NCBI RefSeq assembly: GCF_041734735.1
Contig: NC_134905.1
Span: 10,231,714-10,295,713 of the forward strand
Direction of reading: 5' to 3'
From: Babylonia areolata
Lineage: Eukaryota; Mollusca; Gastropoda; Neogastropoda; Buccinidae
Length of the DNA: 64,000 nt
The notes under the pieces were generated by a model, which saw only the letters and a program-made list of their open reading frames with translations, did not search any database and had not been told where the DNA came from. This document shows positions 35,001 to 47,100 of this stretch, piece by piece; within the stretch, counting starts at the first letter, position 1, and each line of letters starts with the position of its first letter. Made by a program: the position numbers and the translations under genes.

Positions 35001-38000
35001 AGATCAAATACGCACGTTAGCCCCTAGGCTACCTATATGATGAGATAACTCGTCAGCGCAAGCATGTACGCTTCCCTGCCACAATGATGAGATAACTCGT
35101 CATCAAAATATTCAGACTTTTCCCTGCTTTGCATTCAGTTCGATGACAAAAATACTGGTAGCTTTAGCTTGGGGAATCTTTCTAGATTCTATTCATAGCT
35201 AGAAACACCATCTACATCATGAGGCAGTCCTTTATTTGAACGTCTTGGTCGGGTTACTGCCACAGTGTTTGCCTGACTCCTTTCCTCGCTCGCTCAACAA
35301 ATGTTGGACTGACGACGTGCTCAAGACATGCGATCATGGTGAACTAAATCAACCAAGATTGCTTTCTTTAGCTGATGCTCAGAAAGAACTGGAGTGTAAA
35401 TTTGAAAGAGAAGACAGTAATGAACATTTAGGACGATTTGATAGAAAATAAAGGGAGCAATCAAGAGAGTGGCCAAGATACGACTATCAGTGAGTGACAC
35501 CGGCTGTACAACTGTAGCAGCCGACAAAAAGTGACCGAATTATCAGCAGGACACAGTGTGAGCGATTTTCTTGGCACTCAGCCAACGTGGTCTGATGAGA
35601 ACTGGATAAAGTGACCGTGTGAGAGGGATGTAGAGGAGAGGGTGGAGACTGAGAGGGTGTTGCCCCACATCCATATTATCACTTAGAGAAGTCACAATGC
35701 ATTGTGTATCTGTTGCTTTAAAAAAAAAAAATTATTGTGGTTGTTCTAGTATGATTTTGTGTGTGCAGATATCCATTTGTCCAGAAAATATGATATTTTA
35801 GTGCAAACTACCACTCATGTCTGTAATGAACAAGTTGAAAATGTGACAAAAAACAAAACACTGATTTCAAAACAACAGCATGTCACTGAAAATATAAAAA
35901 ATGGAAAAAATCATGTGTTTTGTATTCTTTATTCATTTACCTTTCAGAAGTAACAATGAGTAAAAAAAGGTGTACCCCGTATGCAGTCTGCACAGCACAG
36001 ACTCCTCCTTTCTGTTCTTCACCCCTGAAGGGAGGGTCTCTTTTAGGTCTGGACGGATCTGGAAGAGCTTGTTGTCCGTCTGGGTGTTCCACTCCTCTTG
36101 CCAGGGTGTTCCACTCCTCTTGCCAAAGATCCTCAACATAAGTGTTCACCTTCTGCTTTATGTCTGTACAAAGGATCTGGATAATTCTTTCTTTACAGCG
36201 TTCTTGGCCAGCAGGTCTGCCCTTTCTTTACCACGAATGCCAACATGTCCAGGAACCCAGGCCAACACAACCTCGTATCCTTTCTTCGTTGCGAGAGTAA
36301 AAGCTTTATAAAATTCCAGCAGTTTGGGATGAGTGATATTCCTGCAGGCGATCGCCTCGGAAAAGATCATGAATCTCTTGTTTCGAAGAGAGAACCATTT
36401 TTACCGCCAGAACCAGTGCGGTCAGTTCCGCAGTGTACACTGAGCTGTCAGACAGGATGTGTTCCGTTGAGGGCCGGTCAGGAAAGGCGGGACAGAATGC
36501 AGATGCAGAGACTCCATCTTCTGACTTGGAACCATCAGTGAAGATTCTTTGAAAAGTGGGAAATTTGTGGCAGAGTTCTGAAAACTAAGTTCTGTAGGCC
36601 AGAGAACTGGTGGAGTTTTTACGATATGAGGCCAGATCGAATCGGACCTCCGGTGTTCTAAAGGTCCACTGAGGGCTGTCGGGGAACTTGGAGAAGTCTG
36701 AGATATCACCGACATCCAGATCAGCATTTTCTATGTGCGGCTGAATGCAGAGTCCAAGAGGAGGGATGCAGTTTGGGTTGTCTTTAAATTTCTTGTTGAA
36801 GGGGTTGTTGAATACAGCGTCGTAAGCAGGGTCTGTAGGTTCAGAAAACAATTTCAAGTAATAGTTTAGGGTCAGCTTCAGTCTGCGGTTGGAGAGAGGC
36901 GGTTCCCCCGCCTCTGCATACAGGCTGTGCACAGGGGTGGTGCGGAATGCACCTAAGCTGAGACGGAGCCCTTGGTGGTGTATAGGGTCCAGCAGTTTCA
37001 GGTAAGACAGTCTGGCCGAGCCGTATACTACACTTCCGTAGTCCAGTTTGGACCGGACCAGGGCTCTGTAGAGGTGCAAGAGAGTTCTCCTATCAGCACC
37101 CCAGTCCGTGTGAGCCACAACTCGGATGATGTTCAGGGCTTTTTGCCAAGATATTTTCAGCTGTTTGATATGGCTGAGGAAGTTCAGCTTCTGATCAAAA
37201 ACGACCCCTAAAAATTTGGCTTCCATGACCGCCAGGATGGTGGATTTTCCCAGACGGATTTCAGGGTCTGGATAGAACTGGCGAAAGTTGTGAAAATGAA
37301 TACACTCAGTTTTGGAGGACGAAAAGGTGAAACCATTCTCCTCTGCCCAACACTGGATTTTGTCGACGTAGAGCTGAAGCCATTGCTGGATGCTGGCATA
37401 CGTGCTGCCAGTTGCATACAAGGCGAAATTGTCCACAAACAGCGAGCTGTCCGATCCCTTCTGAACCGACTGGACGATGTCGTTTATTTTGATGCTGAAG
37501 AGAGCCGGTGACAGAATGCTCCCTTGCAGAACACCCAGCTCCTGCTCGTGAATGTCAGACAGGGTGGCGCTGACCCTCACCTGGAATTGTCTGTCTTGCA
37601 AGAAGTTGTGGATAACTGGGGCAGGTGTCCTCGGAAGCCGAGCTTGTGCAGGTCCGAGAGGATTCCAAATTTCCAGGTGGTATCGTAAGCTTTCTCCAAG
37701 TCAAAAAATATGGCCACCACATGCTGTTTGTTTACAAAGGCATTTCTTACAGTGGTTTCCAGATGAACAAGATGGTCAACGGTAGAGCGATGCTTGCGGA
37801 AACCACACTGTTCTTTCGCCAGAAGGCTGTCGGTCTCTAGTTTCCACATCAGTCTACCATTGACCATCTTCTCCATCAGTTTGCAGATGCAGCTGGTCAG
37901 TGCTATTGGGCGGTAGTTGGAGGGGTTCAAGGGGTCTTTTCCCAGTTTTGGCACCGGGATTATGACGGCTTTCCGCCAGGAGGGTGGAAAAAAGCCTGTG

Positions 38001-41000
38001 ATCCAGATGTGGTTGTAAATTTTGAGCAGGGTGTCCAGACAGGTTTCGGGAAGATGGTTTAAGAGTTTATAATGGACCTTGTCCATTCCTGGAGAGGAAT
38101 CCGTGCAGGTCTGAAGGGCAGATTTTAGTTCATTCATAGTGAAAGGAAGGTTGTAGCTCTCTGTGTTGTCGGAAGAGAAGTTGCAGGGTGTTTTTTCTTT
38201 CAGGTTTTTAGTTTTGAGAAACCAAGCAGATTTGTTGGCAGATCTAGAATTCAGTTCGATTGTGGAGGCAAGCAAACTGGCAACTGCTTTCTTCTCTGTG
38301 ACCAGAGCGTCTGAGAGTTTAACCCTTTCGCTGCCAGGAAAATAAGATTTAAGTGAAATCTATTTGCCAGGGGTTTTCCACAAAAAACGGGTATAAATTT
38401 TCCAAAAATTCTGTGCTCTTTGTTATTGGAGAAAGACCCATAAAAGTATATATTTTCTGAAAGGTAAATGAATAAAGAATACAAAACACATGCTATTTTC
38501 CCATTTTATATAGTTTTAGTGACATGCTGTTGTTTTGAAATCAGTGTTTTGTTTTTTGTCACATTTTCAACTTGTTCATTACAAACATTAGTCAGGGGTA
38601 ATTTGCACAAAAACATCATATTTTCTGGACAAACGGATATCTGCAAACACAAAATCATACTAGAACAACCACAATATATATATATTTTTTAAGAGATAGA
38701 TACACAATACATTGTGACTTCTCCAACTGATAAGATGGATGTCAGGCCACACCCCCTCAGTCTCCACCCCCCTCCTCCTCACCCCTCTCACACGGTCACT
38801 TGATTCAGTTCTCATCAGACCGCGTTGGCTGCGTGCCAAGAATATCGCTCTGCTGCTAATTCGGTCATCTGTCGTCTGCTAACATCTGTACAGCCGGCAT
38901 CACTCACTGACAGTCGCATCTTGGCCACTCTCTTGATTACTCCCTTTATTTTCTATCAGATCGTCCTATAAATGTTCATCTCTATCTTCTCCTTCGAATT
39001 TACGCTTCAATTCTTTCTGAGCATCAGCTAAAGAAAGAAATCATGGTTGATTTAGTTCGTCACGATCGCATGTCTAGAGCACGGCGTCAGTCCGACATTT
39101 TGTTGAGCGAGCGAGGAGAGAAGTCAGGCAAACACTTGGACAGTGACCCAACCAAAACGTTCAAATAAAGGACTGCTTCATGACGTAGATGGGGTTTCTA
39201 GCTATGAATAGAATCTAGAGAGATTCCCCAGGCTAAAGCTACCACTATTTTTGCCAAGGAAGTGAATGCAAACCAGGGAAAAGTCAGAATATTTCGATGA
39301 CGAGTTATCTCGTCATGCAGGCAGCGAAGCATATATGCTTGCCATGACGAGTTATCTCGTCATGCAGGCAGCCTAGGGGTTAAGATGGTGAAAAGTTGGG
39401 CAGACGTTTTTGCCCTTAATTTTTTTCAAAACCCTCCACACTTTCTTCTTGGGTGTGTTGGAGGTTAAGGAAGAACAAAAATCTCTCCATGATTTTCTCT
39501 GGCTCTTTTTAAAAACATACCTGGCTTTCGCCCTCAGCTGTTGATGGGTTCGAACACTATCGGTCTCCGAAAGACGCATCGTTGCGCTCTCTTCTGAGAC
39601 TTAAGGGCCTCCCGACATTCCGCGTTGAACCAGGGCATTCTTGGCATCTGAGGCTTGGAGGTAGACTATGGGACCGCTGCTTTGGCGCATTCTAAACTGA
39701 TCTGTGTCAGAGTGTCAGCAGAATCCTTGCTTTGTAAGACTGTTTCTTCCTGCAGCTCCGCTCTTAACTTTGTGGTAAAAATTCCCCAGTCAGCTTTGTC
39801 ATAGTTTAGGCAGTCAGGCAGAGTCACCTTCCCCATCTGTGGGGCGCCGGACGACAGGAAAGTAGTCACTCCTGTGCAGATCGTCGTGCACTCTCCACTC
39901 GTAGTCCAGGACCAATGATGGATCGTACACTGACAGATCTAAACACGAGAGCTTTCCAGAGGACAGATGAAAATAAGTGGGTGACTTGTCGTTAAGACAG
40001 CACAGGTCCATATCAGAAAGAAGGTTTTCCAAAAGAAGACCTCGGGCTGATGTCATCTCACTTCCCCAGAGCAGGGAGTGGCCATTGAAGTCGCCCAACA
40101 GTAGAGAAGGTCGTGGGAGCAGGTCGACAAGGTCTCAGAACACGGACGGAAGGAGGAAGGTACAGAGAGCAGACAGTGATGGTTTTCTTAAGTGTGACTC
40201 TGACTGCCACCGCCTGTAAAGGGGTGCTTAAAGGAACTGTACTGTACAAAAGGGACTTGCGTATAAAAAGAGCGACACCTCCCATCAATCCCTCTTGTTT
40301 CGGTTGAGCGGGTTTAAAAATGGAGTTAAAACCAGAGAGAGATAAAACCTTGCCATCTCTTTGCAGAGTCTCCTGCAGCACCAGCACTGAAGGTTTCAAG
40401 GCACGACAAAGCAGCTGGAGTTCCTGGAAATTGGTGTAAAACCCATGGCTGTTCCAATGGATCACTGCCATAAGAAAGGTTTAAAAAAACATAAAGCAGC
40501 AGCCTAATCCATCGCTACCCCCTGCTCCTCTGTTTGCGGTGGCTCAAGGTCGGCCAAGACCGCATATCTATTTTTAGAGCTTAAAATTTTGTCCAAGTCC
40601 GACCAAGCCGGAATATCCACCACCTCGGCTCTTCCCGACCCCGCCACCCTCCCCTCCTTGAGTTTTGGAGGTATGGGGGGTTTCTGGGCACTCCCACCAG
40701 CCCGAGGGGCAGGCAGACGAGAGGCGGGATGAGGAGGGCCAGGGGGTGGGGGGGGACGGGAGGCGGACACCGTACCTCCGCCCGAGGCTTTCCGCTCCCG
40801 CCCAGCAGCCCCTGAGGACTGCCGTACAGGATGGGAAGGGGTGGACACAGCGCCTCCACCCAAGGCCAACGGTTCTACCAATGTGGGTAAGTCGTCTGTC
40901 CGCGTCCCTGTGGACGTCGTCTGGATCGCAACATCCACCTTCCTGGTTCTGACGACAGAAGCATAAGACGCCTTAGGCAATGCAGCCTCCACTTGTTTAC

Positions 41001-42591
41001 GGGCCTCAAAGAAAGAAATTTTCTTCTCCGTCTTCACCTTCTGGATTTCTTTTTCTTTTTTCCAGGTGGGGCAGTCTTTAGATGAGGACGGGTGGCCGCC
41101 TCCGCAGTTCATACAACGGGCTGGACTGATGCATTCGCCCTGGTGCGCCGCCTTTGAGCAGGTGCCACACACCCTCCTTGCAGCGGTTCTGCACGTGTCC
41201 GAATTTCTGGCACTTGAAACACTGTAGAGGGGACGGCACGTACAGACTTACGTTCACCTGCAGATATCTGACTCGTATGTCCTTGGGGACATTCGGGCAG
41301 CAGAAGGTGAGGAAAAATGTGTTGGTCGGGACTCTGTCCGACCTCTTCCTTACTGTCACCCTGTAAACATCTGTCACTCCCTGAGAGGACAGCTCGCTCT
41401 TAATCTCTGCTTCAGATACTCCTCTCAACTCCGGGCATCTGATGACCCCCTTTGAACAGTTCAGTCCTTTGTGAGGGGAAACCTTCACCGCCCTATCCAC
41501 AAAAGTGGTCACTTTAAGCAGAAGCGGTGTCTGCCTTTTTGACGCTGTCTCTACCAGAAATGCTCCGCTCCTCAGCCTCTTGACAGATTTCAGTGAGCCT
41601 GCTAGACACTGGAAGCCCTTCTGGATGGCGAAGGGGCTGAGAGCTGACAAGGGCTTGTCATCAGTGCCCTCCACCACAAGCCACGACGGCCAATATCCAG
41701 AGGTCTCACTGACCTCTGAATCATCAGTTCCTGGTCTCCTCATTTTCCCAAGTTTAGGGGGGTGTATTTGGTTGGAAGCCATGGTATTTATATTTGTAAA
41801 TTAATCCCTCCCTTACCCACCCACCATGGGGTCCAACTTAGGAGCCAGGGTCAAGGGAACACCAACTTGACCCCTTCCAGGTTTCGGGAGGGATATACGA
41901 CTAACAATTTAGCTCCAACACGTTCCCCCCGATCATGCCCAGCTCCCGGGGACAGAGAAATGAGCACTACGGGGGTTTAACCTCGTTAGCCTCCAAACTG
42001 CCAGTCTTGACCCAGCCCCACGAAGGGGTAGCCGATTGACACACACGGGCCAATGTGTGCCGCCTGTCTTAGGAAAGGTCCGAGCCAAAGGGATGTGTTG
42101 AGAGCAGCGTGCTCTCTCAATCCCCAGGATCTCATTCCCCTCCATCACAGGTCGCGCTGCATGGCAGACACGTCAGGCCTGAAGTAGGCCGCAGAGAAAA
42201 CAGAAAAGAGGCGGTAAAAAGAAGAATAGAGAATAGCGAAAGGGATAGTGGGTCATTTTTAGTTTGGGCCTCACTCATGACCTGTTCGGCATGGGAAGCC
42301 CTATCAGGGGCATCAGTATAAAAATAAATTTAAAAAATTTTAAAAATTAAAAAAAACCCACTTATTCAGCCTGATCAGCTACAATGGCTATGTAGGCTGT
42401 CAATTAAAACCTGGGACTAGAGCAGTAAACCCTCAGAAGCACTGATGCCCCCGCCGACATAGCTCGCTCGATCACTGGCCACTAAGCCTCCCGACCACAA
42501 GGTAGTGACCCCGCGGGAGGGGGTCAAGGGAACACCAGCTTGACCCCCTCCAGGTTTCGGGAGGAGACACACACACACACAGAGTTTACAC

Positions 42592-42633
<42 letters not shown>

Positions 42634-44129
42634 CACAGCGGTTTGCACTACAGGCACACACAGAGAGAGGTTTACACTACAGGCAAACACACACAGAGGT
42701 TCACACCACAGGCACACACACACACACACACACACAGCAGTTTGCACTACAGGCACACACAGAGATAGGTTTACACTACAGGCAAACACACACACAGAGG
42801 TTTGCACTACAGACACACAGAGAGAGGTTTACACTACAGGCACATACACACACAGCGGTTTGCACTACAGGCAAACACACACACAGAGGTTTGCACTACA
42901 GACACACAGAGAGAGGTTTACACTACAGGCACATACACACACAGCGGTTTGCACTACAGGCACACACAGAGCTTTGCACAACAGGCACACACACACACAG
43001 AGGTTCACACTACAGGCACACACACACACACAGAGGTTTGCACTACGGACACACACACACAGAGGTTTACACTACAGGCACACACATACAGAGGTTCACA
43101 CTACAGGCGCGCACACACACACACACAGAGGTTTGCACTACGGACACACACAGAGAGAGGTTTACACTACAGGCACACAAACAGAGGTTCACACAACAGG
43201 CACACACACACACACAGAGGTTTGCACTATGGACACACACAGAGGTTTACACTACAGGCACACACACACACAGAGGTTCACACTACAGGCACACACACAC
43301 ACACACAGAGGTTTGCACTACGGACACACACAGAGAGAGGTTCGCACTACAGGCACACACACAGAGGTTCACACTACAGGCACACACACACACAGGAGGT
43401 TTGCACTACGGACACACAGAGGTTCACACTACAGGCACACACACACACAGGAGGTTTGCACTACGGACACACACACACAGAGGTTCACACTACAGGCACA
43501 CACACACAGAGGTTCACACTACAGGCACACACACACACAGGAGGTTTGCACTACAGACACACACACACAGAGGTTCGCACTACAGACACACACACACAGA
43601 GGTTCGCACTACAGGCACACACACAGAGGTTCACACTACAGGCACACACACAGAGGTTCACACTACAGGCACACACACACACACAGAGGTTTGCACTACG
43701 GACACACACACAGACAGGTTTACACTACAGGCACACACACAACCAATACCATTCAGACATGCAGTGAACGAACTCACTTTATCAGTATCTACTGACAGCT
43801 CGGCACACCACTGTTTGATGTCCTTCTGTTTGATGACACACGCCATGTGCAGACAGGCTGAAAACAGTGATCCTCTCTCACTTTATTTGTGTGTGTGTGA
43901 TGGGCAGGGGCTGGGGGGGGGTTGAAGTGTAATGTGATGTGATGTGGTGTGGTGTGCATATACTGGTGTGTAGTGTTGTGTGTGTTTGTGTGCAAGGGGG
44001 TGTGTGGAGGTTGGTGTGGTGTGGTGTGGTGAGGTGAAGTGTGGTGTGATATGTGTATGTGTGTATGCTGGTGTGTGTAGGATGTAGTAGAGGTCTTCAA
44101 TTTTACATCTTTCCACTCTAATATTAGAC

Positions 44130-44183
<54 letters not shown>

Positions 44184-47100
44184 AGAAAGGGGGGGGTGAG
44201 GACAGAGAGAGAATGAATGAAGGTATGAATGGTTTATTCGTTACAGGCCAAGGCCCCTAAACGAAGGGGTATATAACAACATACATGTAATTATACTGTC
44301 ACACAAAAATATTGGTATACAGTCTGTTATGAGCACAGTGTCTCTCTTATTCTAAATGCTCTATACAAAAATACACAAAGATGTTTTACTACCGTTTGAT
44401 TTGCTGAAGACATTAACATACTAAAACCAAAGAGAGTAGGTAGCCTATATTTTGGGGGGATAAACTGTTGTCTTAAACCCTGATTCATGGGACATACCAG
44501 GACAAAATGCACTTAATCTTCTTTGCTTGCAATTTCCACAAAGTGGACATATTAAGTTTTGATCAGTTTCGGGTTACTTTCATACCTATAGTGATGAACA
44601 CAAATATCTGACACACCAAGTCGAAACTTTGATATAATTTGGATTACAGCACGATTTAGATTTAGAGATAGATAGGGTCTGACAAAATGCAAAGTCCCAG
44701 TGAACAGAGAGTACGCTTGAAAACTTTCACTTGTCTGAATGTGGTTCTGCCAATTACAATCTATTAGTCTTTGGCAAAAGTCATGGATAAAAAATTCGAC
44801 ATTTCATACGCTTTGACAGAGCCAGACATGCCAATGCTCATACCCAAATTTAAATAAACATGCCCTTACATTGGTAACCCAATAATTTTTGTCTGCAGCA
44901 TCGAGATGGAATAAGGTTGAGCATGCTTTAAGAGGTAGCCTATTTTCTTCCATATGTACAAGCTTTAACCTATCTTTCATATATCGCACAACAGAATTAT
45001 CACAATTGGATATTTATTGGTTTCGCCATAAACAAAATGATTTCGTGTTCGTTTATCTATCCCTAAAAAGCACTTCAGTGATAAACAAATGTATTTTTTT
45101 AACAATGTTCAGCAGCTTTATCTAGCCCCCATAGTTCTGCGCCATGTTGCATAAAAGGTTGCATTTTTGCAGAAAAATTTTCTAATAAGATTTCTAATGA
45201 ATTATTATTTAGCATATGCTAAATATGCAAAACACATAACAGAACACTATTCCCTCGACTAACTAAATCTTTACAGGCTGCTGTAAAACTTAATTTTGTT
45301 GAAAAATAGATACCAAGATACTGGCTGATATTGAACTGTCTGTCATGATTTGATTTGATGTCCTGCGAAATATTGGTTATTCTACAATTTAAATCTCCAG
45401 AAAGTAAAATAAAGTCATCTCCAAAGGTAATTAGGCATTCACTAAGACAATTATTCCATTTTCAATATCAAAATATGTTTAGAATGGAGAACCCTCTCAC
45501 TGTACATAGGTGCAGACATACAACATATCTTTATCAAGGCCAAACAGTGATTTGTCAATAATGAACAAAAGAATGTTATGATGTTCCAAGTCTTTTTTTT
45601 TTTTTTTTTTTACATATTCTGCAAGTTCTTTCTCACCCAAACATATAACACCACCAGAATGTCTGCCTTGTGTTGAAAGCTTAAGAGCAGTTGACTGAAC
45701 ACAGTAAAGCCAGGAAATTTATCAAATTGAACATATTCATGAAAAGTTTCAACTAAACATACAAAATCATATGAAAATTAAAAGTTTGTTAAGTATGGAT
45801 TTTCTAATTTGGAAAACAGTCCTTTGACATTCCAGTGAATAAAGGAAAACAACACATCTTTACTAACATTATCATAGGATTCATCATCATCAATGTTATC
45901 TGTGTTAGTGCCACTGTCTTTGCCAAGTTCACTGTCCGACAGTGTGTCATGTCCATTATTTGTATTTGTATATCTTTTTATCACAACAGATTTCTCTGTG
46001 TGAAATTCGGGCTGCTCTCCCCAGGGAGAGTGTGTCGCTATATTACAGCGCCACCCATTTTTTTGTATTTTTTCCTGCGTGTAGTTTTATTTGCTTTTCC
46101 TATTGAAGTCAGTGGATTTTTCTTCAGAATTTTGCCAGAAGCAACCCTTTTGTTGCCATGGGTTCTTTTACGTGCGCTAAGTGCATGCTGCACATGGGAC
46201 CTCAGTATATCATCTCATCCGAATGACTAGCGCCCAGACCACCACTCGAGATCTAGTGGAGGGGGAGAAAATATTGGCGGCTGAGCCGTGATTCGGACCA
46301 GCGCGCTCAAATTCTCTCGCTTCCTAAGCGGACGCGTTACCTCTAGGTCATCACTCCACATTAACAGTGCCATTGCTGCAATTTGAGTTCATGCCAACAG
46401 CTCATGCAAATTGTCCCTTCATTGACAAATCACGTGCAGCACGTTCCTTAAACTACAAAAATTTGTGCACAACTGTCCCATCTGAAGAACCAGGTTGTGT
46501 TAGGACCAGTGCCAAGTCAACTACTGTTCCCCAATGAAATGAATGCCTGGGCTGTTTTTTCCGGAAGTCACACTTTGTTGGCTTGAGTCACTACAAGGCC
46601 AGCCGGACCGTTATTTTAGTTCATTAAGGTTTTCTGTGTCATCAAGACCATACCTTGGGACAGAGACTGACAGAGAGAGAGAGAGAGAGAGAGATTGAGA
46701 GTGGGCAAGCATGTGTGCGCATGTGTATGTGCATGTGAGCATGTGACTTTTACATGGCCTCTTTTAATTCAAAATCACATTAATTTTTTTGTTTATTCAT
46801 TGTTTTGGGCAGCCTACTTTGAGGGTTTCTTTTTTCTTCTTTTTTTTCCTCTAAAAAGTTATATCAGTTCAAATCACTTACCTTTCTCATCATCCAACTT
46901 CATGCTCAATGAGAAATTTCCTTCTATATACTGCCCTAATATTTGTACAGTTTTAATTAAGCTTAAAATAATTTCTAACACCAAATACACACTATATTTA
47001 TGTATGTCCTTTTGCAGACTCCAATCTACAAATTACTTTAACTCCTGAACTTGGCATATTCTTTGCATCTGTTAACCCCTTTTACATGTTTTATATAGTG

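Larger units (their letters stand above)
35949..42565 (-). mobile_element. I/Nimb-like non-LTR retrotransposon, 3' end missing, MITE inside
   Basis: Minus-strand LINE with a GC-rich 5' UTR (about 41800-42565), ORF1 with CCHC knuckles, and ORF2 with APE endonuclease, reverse transcriptase and RNase H. An RNase H after the reverse transcriptase is typical of the I group, and molluscs carry many Nimb elements of this kind. ORF2 stops short of its usual C-terminus where MITE copy A begins. MITE copy B sits between endonuclease and reverse transcriptase. Several frame breaks make this a dead copy. Confidence 0.8.

Noticed and set aside
42540-43757. CRISPR-like regular repeat arrays
   Set aside because: Units follow each other without unique spacers. 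These are minisatellites in an animal genome. The same holds for 12846-13435 and 52567-53480.
42540-43925. His-Thr-rich frames up to 461 codons
   Set aside because: Products of the CA-rich minisatellite. Three overlapping frames give similar peptides.
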